A DNA stretch of 64,000 nucleotides from Solibacillus faecavium (GCF_014836905.1 NZ_JACSPZ010000004.1:1-64000), one strand, 5' to 3'. Counted from the first letter of the stretch, positions 15,290 through 22,671 are shown. A program made the numbers and translations. Notes: generated by a model not told the origin, from the sequence alone.

Positions 15290-15850
15290 TTATTCAACCT
15301 CTTTCTGTAGTTCGCCTTCATACCCTGTCATACCAGGTAAGACGTTATAAACTTTTGTAAAGCCTGCTTCAGATAATTGCTGAGCTGCTAAATCTGAGCG
15401 TGTTCCTGTACGGCAAATAACATAAATAGTTTGTTCCTTGTCCAGTTCATTCATACGCTCTGATAACTCACCCATTGGAATAGATGTTGCTCCTGGAATA
15501 TGACCGAAAGCATATTCTGCTGCTTCACGCACATCTAAAATAATGCCATCTTCTTTTATAGCTGCTTCATTTGAAATCGTTTTTTCATACGACTTCTCCG
15601 CTGCTTTGCTTACATCTGGATTGCATTTTCGGATATAGTGATAAAATACGCCATTTTCTTCATTAGTCCCAATGTATTGATGACCAACTGTTTTTGACCA
15701 AGCTGCTAAATCCGCTACAGAACCTTTATCTGTTGCCTGAATTTCCAATACTTGACCTTCTTCTAAATTACCCATTGCTTTCTTTGTTTTGACAATAGGC
15801 ATCGGGCAAGCTAGCCCCTTTGCATCGAGTTGTACGTCTGATTTAATCAT
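15290..15850 (-). CDS. TusA-rhodanese fusion sulfurtransferase (YrkF-like)
   Basis: A 186-residue two-domain protein. The N-terminal TusA domain has CPMPIVKTKKAMG (CPxP, Cys about 14). The C-terminal rhodanese domain (about 90-186) has the active loop VICRTGTRSDLAAQ. The same order occurs in B. subtilis YrkF and in staphylococcal CstA-related proteins, which pass sulfane sulfur between thiols. Start ATG, with AGGATTC upstream. An operator-like palindrome is 16 bases before the ATG. The stop codon lies one base from the next gene's start, indicating tight translational coupling. Confidence 0.9.
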   Translation of the reverse strand: MIKSDVQLDAKGLACPMPIVKTKKAMGNLEEGQVLEIQATDKGSVADLAAWSKTVGHQYIGTNEENGVFYHYIRKCNPDVSKAAEKSYEKTISNEAAIKEDGIILDVREAAEYAFGHIPGATSIPMGELSERMNELDKEQTIYVICRTGTRSDLAAQQLSEAGFTKVYNVLPGMTGYEGELQKEVE

Positions 15851-15866
15851 ATGAATCCTCCATCCA

Positions 15867-15880
15867 TACCTAACAGGGTA
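15867..15880 (-). promoter_or_regulatory. CstR-type operator copy 3
   Basis: TACCTAACAGGGTA fits TACC-N6-GGTA, with a less symmetric centre, flanked by A and T to give ATACC...GGGTAT. It lies 16 bases upstream of the TusA-rhodanese gene. Confidence 0.45.
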
Positions 15881-15899
15881 TATTTTCGTTTAAAATTTT

Positions 15900-16196
15900 T
15901 TATTTTACTTCGCCAGTCCACTCAAGCATACCGCCAGCCATATTCGTTACATTAAAACCTTGGGACTCTAAAAATGCTGTAGCTTGACCACTGCGACCGC
16001 CAGAACGGCATACCATAATATATGGTGTTTTTTTATCCAATTCATTCATGCGGAATTCAAGTAATCCTAAAGGAATATGTTTAATCCCTGGAATATGACC
16101 TGACTCTACTTCATCTACTTCGCGAACATCGATTAAATGTACCGACTCGCCTGCTTCTAACTTTTTCTTTACTTCTTCTGGTAAAATGGTTTTCAT
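15900..16196 (-). CDS. single-domain rhodanese
   Basis: A 98-residue cytosolic rhodanese with LIDVREVDEVESGHIPG and the catalytic loop MVCRSGGRSGQA (Cys about 63, CRSGGRS). The length is that of a lone rhodanese domain (GlpE/PspE type). It lies between two other rhodanese genes of the operon, 11 bases from the next. It likely transfers sulfane sulfur from thiosulfate or persulfides. Ribosome site AGGAGGAATTA precedes ATG 16196. Confidence 0.88.
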   Translation of the reverse strand: MKTILPEEVKKKLEAGESVHLIDVREVDEVESGHIPGIKHIPLGLLEFRMNELDKKTPYIMVCRSGGRSGQATAFLESQGFNVTNMAGGMLEWTGEVK

Positions 16197-16207
16197 GTTA
16201 ATTCCTC

Positions 16208-16549
16208 CTAATATGCGCTCATGCCGCCACGGACATTCGTCACATTTTCAAACCCTTGTTTTTTTAATTGTTTACAAGCCTGACTAGATCGCATACCACT
16301 TTGACAAATCACAACAATTTCCTTATCCTTTGGCAATTTTGAAAAGTCAGAGCCTAGTGGGATGTTTTTAAATTGCTTGATATTGCGTGCTTTGTACTCA
16401 CCTGGTGTACGAACATCAATAAATACTTTATTACGATCATTAATCATTGTTTTAAGTTGAGCTGTCGATATAGTATTTACTCCTTTTGTCGGCTTCATAC
16501 GCCAAACAAAAAATGCAACAATTACAGCAATCAGAATTACTATTTCCAT
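16208..16549 (-). CDS. membrane-anchored rhodanese
   Basis: A 113-residue protein with an N-terminal transmembrane segment (MEIVILIAVIVAFFVW) and a rhodanese domain. The domain carries FIDVRTPGEYKARNIKQF and the catalytic loop VICQSGMRSSQAC (Cys about 83). The hydrophobic anchor places the domain at the membrane, probably facing the cytoplasm after a basic flank (RMKPTKG). It is the third rhodanese of the operon. A role at the membrane in sulfur relay towards the exporter is possible but is inference. Confidence 0.87.
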   Translation of the reverse strand: MEIVILIAVIVAFFVWRMKPTKGVNTISTAQLKTMINDRNKVFIDVRTPGEYKARNIKQFKNIPLGSDFSKLPKDKEIVVICQSGMRSSQACKQLKKQGFENVTNVRGGMSAY

Positions 16550-16559
16550 AAGTCACCTC

Positions 16560-17036
16560 TTAAATGAATAGATTTACGTTTCCTTCTTCCGCATCTGCTA
16601 AGTATGCTGCAACACCCGCGTACTGAATGCCATCTAATAATTCCTCTTTTTGAAGACCTAATAAATCCATTGTCATCGTACATGTAACAAGCTTAATATC
16701 CTGTTCTTGTGCCATTTCAACCAATTGTGTCAACGTTAACGCATTATGCTTTTTCATAACATGCTTAATCATTTTCGGTCCCATACCTAGCATTTGCATT
16801 TTTGATAAGCCAAGCTTTTCAGCACCACGAGGCATCATTTTTGCAAACATCTTTTCTAAAAATCCTTTTTGTACGGCTACTGGCTCTTGCTTTCTTAAAG
16901 CATTGATTCCCCAGAATGTATGAAAAATCGTTACCTCATGATCGTATGCTGCTGCACCGTTCGCAATAATATAAGCTGCCATTGCCTTATCATAATCACC
17001 GCTGAATAAAACGATGGTTGTTCTTTTCTTTTCCAA
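16560..17036 (-). CDS. DsrE/DsrF/DrsH-like family protein (YrkE-like)
   Basis: A 158-residue DsrE-fold protein starting RTTIVLFSGDYDKAMAAYII. It carries a central insertion GFLEKMFAKMMPRGAEKLGL, then the conserved Cys in LVTCTMTMDLLGLQKEELLD. The insertion and length match the YrkE/DrsH group found with rhodanese and TusA genes. TTG start, with AGGGGGA eight bases upstream; an operator-like palindrome overlaps that leader. It is first after the repressor gene and is expected to bind persulfide sulfur. Confidence 0.85.
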   Translation of the reverse strand: MEKKRTTIVLFSGDYDKAMAAYIIANGAAAYDHEVTIFHTFWGINALRKQEPVAVQKGFLEKMFAKMMPRGAEKLGLSKMQMLGMGPKMIKHVMKKHNALTLTQLVEMAQEQDIKLVTCTMTMDLLGLQKEELLDGIQYAGVAAYLADAEEGNVNLFI

Positions 17037-17049
17037 TTTATTGTCCCCC

Positions 17050-17063
17050 TACCCCTATAGGTA
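17050..17063 (-). promoter_or_regulatory. CstR-type operator copy 2
   Basis: TACCCCTATAGGTA, with the perfect core CCTATAGG, lies between the repressor and DsrE genes, 14 bases before the DsrE start codon and next to its ribosome site. Confidence 0.55.
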
Positions 17064-17088
17064 TAATTTATGTTAAAAATAAAAAGCC

Positions 17089-17349
17089 TTATCGACTTTT
17101 TACTAATAAATCTACTGCCTGTTTAACGATTGCATTTTTATCTACTGTTTCTGCATCTTCCTGTGAAAGACACTCCACTAGATTATCTGTCACAATAACA
17201 CCAATCGTCCGGTCAACAGCAGATCGAACAGCACTTAGCTGAGTGATGACATCTTTGCAATCCTTCTCTTCTTCCATCATCCGTAAAATGCCTCGAAGCT
17301 GACCTTCCATCTTTTTCATGCGTGCCAGCACCTTTGGATCGTATTGCAT
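17089..17349 (-). CDS. cstR: CsoR-family persulfide-sensing repressor, CstR type
   Basis: An 86-residue helical-bundle repressor of the CsoR/RcnR family with MKKMEGQLRGILRMME and QLSAVRSAVDRTIG. It has exactly two Cys, at 31 and 60. Copper-sensing CsoR proteins have a Cys-His-Cys set. Here the His position (four residues before Cys60) is Asn56, as in the persulfide sensor CstR, where Cys31 and Cys60 form di- or trisulfide bridges. The operon it heads is all sulfane-sulfur chemistry. A perfect palindromic operator sits in its own promoter, so autoregulation is expected. Confidence 0.93.
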   Translation of the reverse strand: MQYDPKVLARMKKMEGQLRGILRMMEEEKDCKDVITQLSAVRSAVDRTIGVIVTDNLVECLSQEDAETVDKNAIVKQAVDLLVKSR

Positions 17350-17390
17350 ATGCTCACCTCTTTTTTAAATGTTTTTATTAGCTTGATTTC

Positions 17391-17419
17391 ATCTTACTAC
17401 CCCATGGGGTATATGTCAA
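17391..17419 (-). promoter_or_regulatory. sulfur-operon promoter with operator filling the spacer
   Basis: The minus strand reads TTGACA (17414-17419), a 17-base spacer, then TAAGAT (17391-17396). The spacer contains the perfect 14-bp palindrome TACCCCATGGGGTA (17398-17411). A CsoR-family repressor bound there would block RNA polymerase. The gene start is 42 bases downstream of the -10. Confidence 0.85.
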
Positions 17420-17539
17420 CTGTTTATATATTTTAATTTTGTAGCGGGTTTTTTATTACACTATACATATTGTTCCAATATATCAACCACTAAGTTATAA
17501 TTCTTTTAGATTTTCTATTTTGATAAGACGAGGTGGAAG

Positions 17540-18010
17540 ATGTTATCTTTATTCCAATATAACTGGCAAGTACGTGAAGACTGGCTGCAGTGGTGTGAGA
17601 CACTACCTGTAGAAGAGTTTCAAAAAGAGCGTACAGGCGGTATGAAAAGCATTCGGGAAACATTAATACATATTGTAGATTGTGAACTATTATGGTTAAA
17701 TTCAATGCTTGAATCAAAAATTGTTTTTGAAGCACGTAAAGAAATTGACGATTTAAATGCAGTTAAAGCTTACTCTACTTTTGTAAAAGCACATACGGAA
17801 AGATTCATTAAACATTTACCTTCTGACTATGAGAATGTAATTGTTAATGTAACACGGCGCGACAAAACTATTCTGCATTTTACTCAAAAAAAGATATTGG
17901 CCCATATCATCACACATGAAGTCCACCACATCGGTCAATTATCCATCTGGGCAAGAGAAATGCAGCTAAAGCCTGTTTCCTCCGATTTGATTATGAGAAA
18001 TTTTGAGTAG
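17540..18010 (+). CDS. DinB family protein
   Basis: A 156-residue four-helix-bundle protein of the DinB/YfiT group. The metal-binding His triad is visible as ETLIHIVDCE (about 42) and ITHEVHHIGQLSIW (HEVHHIGQ, about 132-139). Many members are thiol-dependent (bacillithiol) S-transferases or damage-induced proteins of unknown substrate. ATG with GAGGTGG upstream. The gene is divergent from the sulfur operon, which may or may not be meaningful given the bacillithiol link. Confidence 0.85.
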   Translation: MLSLFQYNWQVREDWLQWCETLPVEEFQKERTGGMKSIRETLIHIVDCELLWLNSMLESKIVFEARKEIDDLNAVKAYSTFVKAHTERFIKHLPSDYENVIVNVTRRDKTILHFTQKKILAHIITHEVHHIGQLSIWAREMQLKPVSSDLIMRNFE

Positions 18011-18075
18011 TCTTTATTAATAAGCATAACGCGCAATAATACATTGTAGTTGAAATAAAAGATGGGGGTAGTTAA

Positions 18076-18276
18076 ATGGGAACAATCTTTTTCTTGTTTT
18101 TGCTTTATATCGTTATATTTCTTGCAGTAAAACATGGAATCAATTATTCGTATATTGGTCAATTAGCTAAAAATAAGTTTCCCGATGATATAGAAGCTAA
18201 AAATACAGAAGTAGTAGAAGTAGTAAGTGATGAGGAAATCGAAAGTGAATTGGAAAAGCAATCGGATAAAAATTAA
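18076..18276 (+). CDS. small single-pass membrane protein
   Basis: A 66-residue protein with one hydrophobic helix (IFFLFLLYIVIFLAVKHG) followed by an acidic, Glu-rich tail (SDEEIESELEKQSDK). The ribosome site GATGGGGG is six bases before the ATG. It is followed 60 bases later by another small membrane protein with a coiled-coil tail, so the two may act together. No family recognised. Confidence 0.6.
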   Translation: MGTIFFLFLLYIVIFLAVKHGINYSYIGQLAKNKFPDDIEAKNTEVVEVVSDEEIESELEKQSDKN

Positions 18277-18336
18277 ATTTTGTAAAATCAATTCTCACTC
18301 ATTTCGAAAAAACAAAAAATATGGAGGAATAAACTT

Positions 18337-18603
18337 ATGACTAACAGCATATCCAGCGGAGCAACTGTTCTAAATATAGGAGATATATTGGCAACACTCA
18401 TTATGTTGGGGGTTATGGCACTTCCTTTTATTTTAGTGATTTTCTTCTATAAATCGTATAAGAAAAACGCGAATCGAGCAGCGAAACGATCCAGTGCTGA
18501 AAAACAAGAAATACTTAATTTACAAAAACAAATAGATGAATTGAATGAACGTATAAGTAAAATTGAAAATGGAAATACGATTGATACTAACCAAAGGAGA
18601 TAA
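18337..18603 (+). CDS. small membrane protein with coiled-coil tail
   Basis: An 88-residue protein. A polar 15-residue N-terminus precedes GDILATLIMLGVMALPFILV (one or two helices), a basic stretch KKNANRAAKR and a heptad-patterned tail NLQKQIDELNERISKIENG that should form a coiled coil. ATG with TGGAGGAAT upstream. It resembles the DUF4083-type small proteins of Bacilli, but only in layout. The next gene starts five bases after its stop and is probably co-translated. Confidence 0.6.
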   Translation: MTNSISSGATVLNIGDILATLIMLGVMALPFILVIFFYKSYKKNANRAAKRSSAEKQEILNLQKQIDELNERISKIENGNTIDTNQRR

Positions 18604-18608
18604 CCTTT

Positions 18609-19163
18609 TTGCATTATGAATTAGAGCTGACTAAAATCATAAAATCGGACGATGTATTTATGTCAATTTTAAAAAACGTACAGGCCTTACAATTAAACGA
18701 TTGCTGGGTTGCAGCTGGCGTTATTCGAAATAAGGTTTGGGATTATTTACATAACTTACAAACAGAAATAAACGATATTGATGTCATTTATTTTGATAAA
18801 TCCGATCGTTCAACAGAGACGGAAAAGTTCTTGGAATCCAAGTTGCAACATATAATGCCCACTCAACCTTGGTCGGTAAAAAACCAAGCAAGAATGCATA
18901 TTAAAAATAAAGTCTCTCCTTATTTATCTTCATTTGATGGCGTAGCCCATTTTCCCGAAACACCAACAGCAATTGCTGTCCGTCTAAATAATGAAAAGAT
19001 AGAAATAATGGCTCCTTATGGATTGAGCGATTTGTTTGAAGGCATAGTTAGACCTACGCCTCCATTTAACCAAAACGCCAATCTACATACTATTTATCTA
19101 AATCGAATCCAAAACAAAAATTGGCGTTCGATTTGGTATAATTTAATTATAAAATCAGAATAG
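18609..19163 (+). CDS. nucleotidyltransferase family protein (COG3575-like)
   Basis: A 184-residue protein with WVAAGVIRNKVWDYLH, then EINDIDVIYFDKSD. The G-x-x-RN and D-I-D-V metal-ligand pattern belongs to the COG3575/DUF925 branch of the pol-beta-type nucleotidyltransferase superfamily. The rest (HIKNKVSPYLSSFDGVAHFP) fits the same family. Its substrate is unknown. It starts at TTG with AAAGGAGAT upstream; an ATG six bases later is out of frame. Confidence 0.82.
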   Translation: MHYELELTKIIKSDDVFMSILKNVQALQLNDCWVAAGVIRNKVWDYLHNLQTEINDIDVIYFDKSDRSTETEKFLESKLQHIMPTQPWSVKNQARMHIKNKVSPYLSSFDGVAHFPETPTAIAVRLNNEKIEIMAPYGLSDLFEGIVRPTPPFNQNANLHTIYLNRIQNKNWRSIWYNLIIKSE

Positions 19164-19236
19164 CGTTTCCACAGTAAATGCTTCCCCTGACACACGTTAT
19201 ATAAAATTCAGCTCATACCTGTAGACTATCCACAAA

Positions 19237-19270
19237 GCACAAATTGCTTTAAAGGCAAGGCAATTTGTGC
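19237..19270. repeat. 11-bp inverted repeat after nucleotidyltransferase gene
   Basis: GCACAAATTGC at 19237-19247 and GCAATTTGTGC at 19260-19270 form an 11-bp stem with a 12-base loop. No T run follows, so it is a possible rho-independent-like hairpin or mRNA end only. The rest of 19164-19364 shows nothing else recognisable. Confidence 0.55.
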
Positions 19271-19364
19271 GCACTTCTAACTTGCTTCATCTTATAAATT
19301 CCCATGAATAACCATAAAATTACACCATTCTCCCTGAAAATACATGATTAAACAAGCACGGGAT

Positions 19365-19392
19365 TCATTAATTTTATTTCTTAACATACACT
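19365..19392 (+). promoter_or_regulatory. possible sigma-E promoter of cotJABC
   Basis: CATACACT (19385-19392) matches the sigma-E -10 consensus CATACANT. TCATTAA lies 13 bases upstream as a fair -35. cotJABC is sigma-E-dependent in B. subtilis. The motif ends 34 bases before the GTG of cotJA. Confidence 0.5.
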
Positions 19393-19426
19393 TAAATGAT
19401 ACACACTACCCTGAGAGGAGCGTTTT

Positions 19427-19651
19427 GTGTTTACACAATATAAATACTGGAAACCGTATATTAGCCCGAACGACCCGTGCAAACCTATTGAAATAAAAAG
19501 CTATTCTACTCCCCCACAACTTTACATCGGATTTCAACCTAGTGGATTACCCCAATTTCAAACAGCTAAAGAAGCTTTAATGCATGGTACCCTATGGCCT
19601 CAGCTATTTAGTCCATATCCTAATCCTGAAAAAAGGAATGAATCATCGTGA
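19427..19651 (+). CDS. cotJA: spore coat associated protein CotJA
   Basis: A 74-residue protein rich in Pro, Tyr and Phe with the CotJA pattern YISPNDPCKPIEIKSY, then FQPSGLPQF and EALMHGTLWPQLFSPYP. CotJA is a small inner-coat component made in the mother cell. GTG start with GAGAGGAGC upstream. It overlaps the next start by four bases (GTGA), showing translational coupling in the cotJABC operon. Confidence 0.93.
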   Translation: MFTQYKYWKPYISPNDPCKPIEIKSYSTPPQLYIGFQPSGLPQFQTAKEALMHGTLWPQLFSPYPNPEKRNESS

Positions 19652-19911
19652 GCAAACAAATGCCCCCTGAATTTTATACCCTTCTGGAGGAAATTCAGGC
19701 AATTGATTTTGTCATTGTTGAGTTAAACCTTTATTTAGATACCCACCCTGATGATTTTGAAATAATTCAGCAGTTTAATGACTTTACGGAACAAAGTATG
19801 AAATTAAAAATCCAATTTGAGCAAAAATTTGGTCCTTTAATGAATTTTGGCAGAAGCTATTCCAATTATCCTTTTAACTGGGTGGATACTCCGTGGCCTT
19901 GGCAAGTTTAA
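19648..19911 (+). CDS. cotJB: spore coat protein CotJB
   Basis: An 87-residue CotJB protein with MPPEFYTLLEEIQAIDFVIV at the start, LDTHPDDFEIIQQFN in the middle and the aromatic end FNWVDTPWPW. It starts at GTG overlapping the stop of cotJA and is followed by cotJC after 27 bases with AGGAGG. The gene order and length are as in B. subtilis. It functions in the spore coat, and the biochemical role is unknown. Confidence 0.93.
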   Translation: MSKQMPPEFYTLLEEIQAIDFVIVELNLYLDTHPDDFEIIQQFNDFTEQSMKLKIQFEQKFGPLMNFGRSYSNYPFNWVDTPWPWQV

Positions 19912-19938
19912 AAGCTATTTTATTTAGGAGGAAAATGT

Positions 19939-20508
19939 GTGTGGTATTATGAAAAGAAATTGCAATACCCGGTAAAGGTTAGTACGTGTAATCCTACGCT
20001 TGCAAAGTATTTAATCGAACAGTATGGGGGAGCTGATGGGGAGTTAGCTGCCGCACTCCGGTATATGAATCAACGCTATACACTTCCAGATAAAGTAGTC
20101 GGTCTTTTGACAGATATTGCCACAGAAGAATTTTCTCACCTTGAGATGATCGCAACGATGATTTACAAGCTCACAAAAGATGCCACTCCTGAACAAATGA
20201 AAGAAGCAGGTCTAGCTGACCATTACGTCAATCATGACAAAGCCCTATTCTATCAAAATGCTGCCGGAGTACCTTTTACCGCTTCCTATATCCAGGCAAA
20301 GGGAGATCCGATTGCCGATTTGTATGAAGATATCGCTGCAGAAGAAAAAGCCCGCGCTACGTACCAGTGGATCATTGATATGTCGGATGACCGTGACTTA
20401 AATGATAGTTTAATTTTTTTAAGAGAACGCGAAATTGTCCATTCGCTGCGATTTAGAGAGGCTGTAGAAATTCTAAAAGACGACCGTGATACAAAGAAGA
20501 TTTTTTAA
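19939..20508 (+). CDS. cotJC: spore coat protein CotJC, manganese-catalase-like
   Basis: A 189-residue protein with a ferritin-like di-metal bundle typical of Mn catalases. It has GADGELAAALRYMNQRY (first metal Glu), IATEEFSHLEMIATMIYKL (E-x-x-H), YEDIAAEEKARATYQW and REREIVHSLRFREA (second E-x-x-H). CotJC is a coat component, possibly protecting the spore from peroxide. GTG start preceded by AGGAGGAAAA. A strong terminator follows. Confidence 0.94.
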   Translation: MWYYEKKLQYPVKVSTCNPTLAKYLIEQYGGADGELAAALRYMNQRYTLPDKVVGLLTDIATEEFSHLEMIATMIYKLTKDATPEQMKEAGLADHYVNHDKALFYQNAAGVPFTASYIQAKGDPIADLYEDIAAEEKARATYQWIIDMSDDRDLNDSLIFLREREIVHSLRFREAVEILKDDRDTKKIF

Positions 20509-20518
20509 TAGTTAGCAG

Positions 20519-20560
20519 TAACCCATCTGAGCATTAAGCTTAAAGATGGGTTATTTTTTA
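20519..20560 (+). terminator. terminator of cotJABC
   Basis: TAACCCATCT / AGATGGGTTA form a 10-bp stem with a 15-base loop followed by TTTTTTATAT, 11 bases after the stop codon. Confidence 0.9.
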
Positions 20561-20620
20561 TATTAAAGCATCAACTTTATTGTATAATAATCCCATATCA
20601 TGATTTGATGAGGTGAAGAG

Positions 20621-21589
20621 ATGTCCTGGAAGTTGCAAGTCGCAGAAATGAAAAAAACTTATATAACAGACCAGGAAGTCTGGAATACACTTCACCATTT
20701 CTTTTATCATGGGAAAACGAAAACAACCTATAAATACGGATTTTTTAAAGCTTTATTAGAGGCGTGTATTACTGCCAATGAACATAATGAAATTTCCTAT
20801 GATGCTATTTTTTACTCCTTTACGAAAATTTATTGGAACCTTGTCATTGAAGATGGTCTTTGGCAATCCAATACTCGTACCCAGCCATCTAGTGTTCAAA
20901 AAGAAATCGAGACATTTGCCCAACAAAATGCTATACCACCCCATTGGAATTTTGAAAAGCTGACAGATACACAGAAAATTGAGCTCATTCAAAAAGTGAA
21001 GCAAGTAGGGAAAAAATATGTCATTGGTGCACTCTACGGAGACTTTAATGGAGAGATCTATACGTTTGATTTAAAGCGGGAATATTTACAGCTTCACCCT
21101 AAATATTTATTATTTCTACAAACGTATAAACGCATTTTAACGAATGTGACAAATTATCAATTGGCTCTATTCCTTGAAAAATTTAACGAACTCGAAAAAG
21201 TACAAAGTTTATTGACGAAAGTTGAATTCATTACAGAACGCCAGTCATTAAAGGCTTTTGAACGTTTATTGCAACAAGCAGGTGTGACGGCTTGCTTTTA
21301 TTGTAATAAAACACTGCACTCGAAAACACATGTCGATCACTTTATTCCTTGGAGCTATTTCCAAAATGATTTGCTCTGGAACTTTGTTCTCGCTTGCCCC
21401 ACATGTAATACACGAAAAAGCGATAAATTGGCCGCTCCTCAATATCTTAATAGCTTAATCGAAAGAAACGAGGCATTACTTAATCAAGAAATTTTAAAAG
21501 ACAACTTGAATCATTACAATGCAGCTAAGCTTGAACAGCTGTATACGTTCGCCGAGAATAATGGGATTGGAGGCGGGTGGATGCCTTAA
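20621..21589 (+). CDS. HNH endonuclease domain protein
   Basis: A 322-residue protein. Residues 1-215 form an alpha-helical region I cannot place. Residues 220-270 are an HNH nuclease: C225-x2-C228, H-V-D-H (Asp239, His240), Asn254 and C259-x2-C262. This is a zinc-stapled beta-beta-alpha-metal site with all catalytic residues present. It is a single gene with its own start (ATG, GAGGTGAAG upstream) and no methyltransferase or toxin partner nearby. A restriction-like or defence nuclease, or a mobile-element relic, is possible; the actual target is unknown. Confidence 0.85.
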   Translation: MSWKLQVAEMKKTYITDQEVWNTLHHFFYHGKTKTTYKYGFFKALLEACITANEHNEISYDAIFYSFTKIYWNLVIEDGLWQSNTRTQPSSVQKEIETFAQQNAIPPHWNFEKLTDTQKIELIQKVKQVGKKYVIGALYGDFNGEIYTFDLKREYLQLHPKYLLFLQTYKRILTNVTNYQLALFLEKFNELEKVQSLLTKVEFITERQSLKAFERLLQQAGVTACFYCNKTLHSKTHVDHFIPWSYFQNDLLWNFVLACPTCNTRKSDKLAAPQYLNSLIERNEALLNQEILKDNLNHYNAAKLEQLYTFAENNGIGGGWMP

Positions 21590-21596
21590 TTGAAAA

Positions 21597-21627
21597 TGCC
21601 GAAGCGCTAATATTACCGGCTTTGGCA
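21597..21627. terminator. hairpin between HNH and Nudix genes
   Basis: TGCCGAAGC / GCTTTGGCA form a 9-bp stem (one G-U) with a 13-base loop, eight bases after the HNH stop. No clear T run. Probably a terminator for the converging genes. Confidence 0.5.
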
Positions 21628-21681
21628 CTTCATTATGTGCTATGTAAGTAAAAGAGAAGACGGTTTCCAAGCACTTATCCA

Positions 21682-22116
21682 TTACAAACTATTTAAATAC
21701 TGTTTCACTAAGTATAAATGATGTTCATGGAAAAGGCGCTCCTCCAGTTCGTTAAAAAATACCCAGCGCACCGGTTCAATTTCAACAGGTTCCGCAACCT
21801 TTTCCAATAGTTCACAAGCATACAATATGCCGATATTATGCTGAGAGTCCTTTGGATATTTTGTTGAAACCCAATGTCTTTCGGCCTCCCCTATATATTT
21901 TACAATTTCGACTTTATAGCCTGTTTCCTCTATACACTCTCTTAACAGTGCCTGCTCTGAAGTTTCACCAGCCTCAATACCTCCACCTGCCAGAAACAAA
22001 TACCCATTCACTTCTTCCACACATAAAAATTGCCCTTTTTCATTTTGAATAACAGCATAAGCTCCCGTTCTTTTACAATAATTTAAATCATCATTTCGTT
22101 TACCAAAAGTTTTCAT
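21682..22116 (-). CDS. Nudix hydrolase
   Basis: A 144-residue Nudix protein with a complete Nudix box GGIEAGETSEQALLRECIEE followed by TG (G-x5-E-x7-R-E-x2-E-E-x-G), about residues 45-67. The fold hydrolyses nucleoside diphosphate derivatives, and the specificity is not readable. The N-terminal CKRTGAYAVIQNEKGQFLCV and C-terminal EPVRWVFFNELEE are typical flanking strands. ATG start. It converges with the HNH gene and precedes a frameshifted acetyltransferase on the same strand. Confidence 0.9.
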   Translation of the reverse strand: MKTFGKRNDDLNYCKRTGAYAVIQNEKGQFLCVEEVNGYLFLAGGGIEAGETSEQALLRECIEETGYKVEIVKYIGEAERHWVSTKYPKDSQHNIGILYACELLEKVAEPVEIEPVRWVFFNELEERLFHEHHLYLVKQYLNSL

Positions 22117-22176
22117 TGTACCCCTACTCTCTGCATCTATTTAACTATTGAAAACATATTTACATCGTAAGCTATA

Positions 22177-22671
22177 TTATTTTGATATATATTTTTTTAA
22201 AATACCTTCTTTTTCAAAACCATTTTTCAGCAATAATTGAATCGATGCATCATTTTCGATAAAGACAACGGCGCCCATTCTTGTTAAACCTAATTCATTA
22301 AAGCCGTAATTAACTATTTCCTTTAAAGCCTCTGAAGTATAGCCAAGTCTCCAGAATTCCGGATGCATTTCATACCCAATTTCAGCTCGTTTATGAGCTG
22401 GTGACCATAAGTTGAAACCGATCGTACCTATTAAACCTTTTTTATCTTTTCTTTCAATCCCCCAGCGAATGCCTCTTTTTTGTGTGAAATTTGAAGAAAA
22501 AGTATTAATTAAATTCTCAGCTTCCTCTAATTTTGTAAAAGTATTCATTCCATAAAGTTTTGTTACGCGGTCATCAGAAAAATTAGAATAAATAGCTTCT
22601 GCATCCTCCTGGAAAATTTCCCTTAAAACTAACCGGTCTGTTGATAACGTCGGAAACATTCTTTCACCCAC
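22177..22671 (-). CDS. GNAT acetyltransferase, C-terminus frameshifted
   Basis: A 164-codon frame of the RimJ/RimL GNAT clade with STDRLVLREIFQEDAEAIYS, MHPEFWRLGYTSEALKEIV (acetyl-CoA loop) and IENDASIQLLLKNGFEKEGI. The frame ends early after KKYISK at a run of seven A. Dropping one A continues in the next frame as KNIYQNNIAYDVNMFSIVK and stops at 22137. That is the usual family ending (tyrosine, YQN, then a Y-D-x-x-x-S end). The coding region probably spans 22137-22671 with a single-base insertion. Activity of the shortened form is uncertain. Confidence 0.75.
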   Translation of the reverse strand: MGERMFPTLSTDRLVLREIFQEDAEAIYSNFSDDRVTKLYGMNTFTKLEEAENLINTFSSNFTQKRGIRWGIERKDKKGLIGTIGFNLWSPAHKRAEIGYEMHPEFWRLGYTSEALKEIVNYGFNELGLTRMGAVVFIENDASIQLLLKNGFEKEGILKKYISK

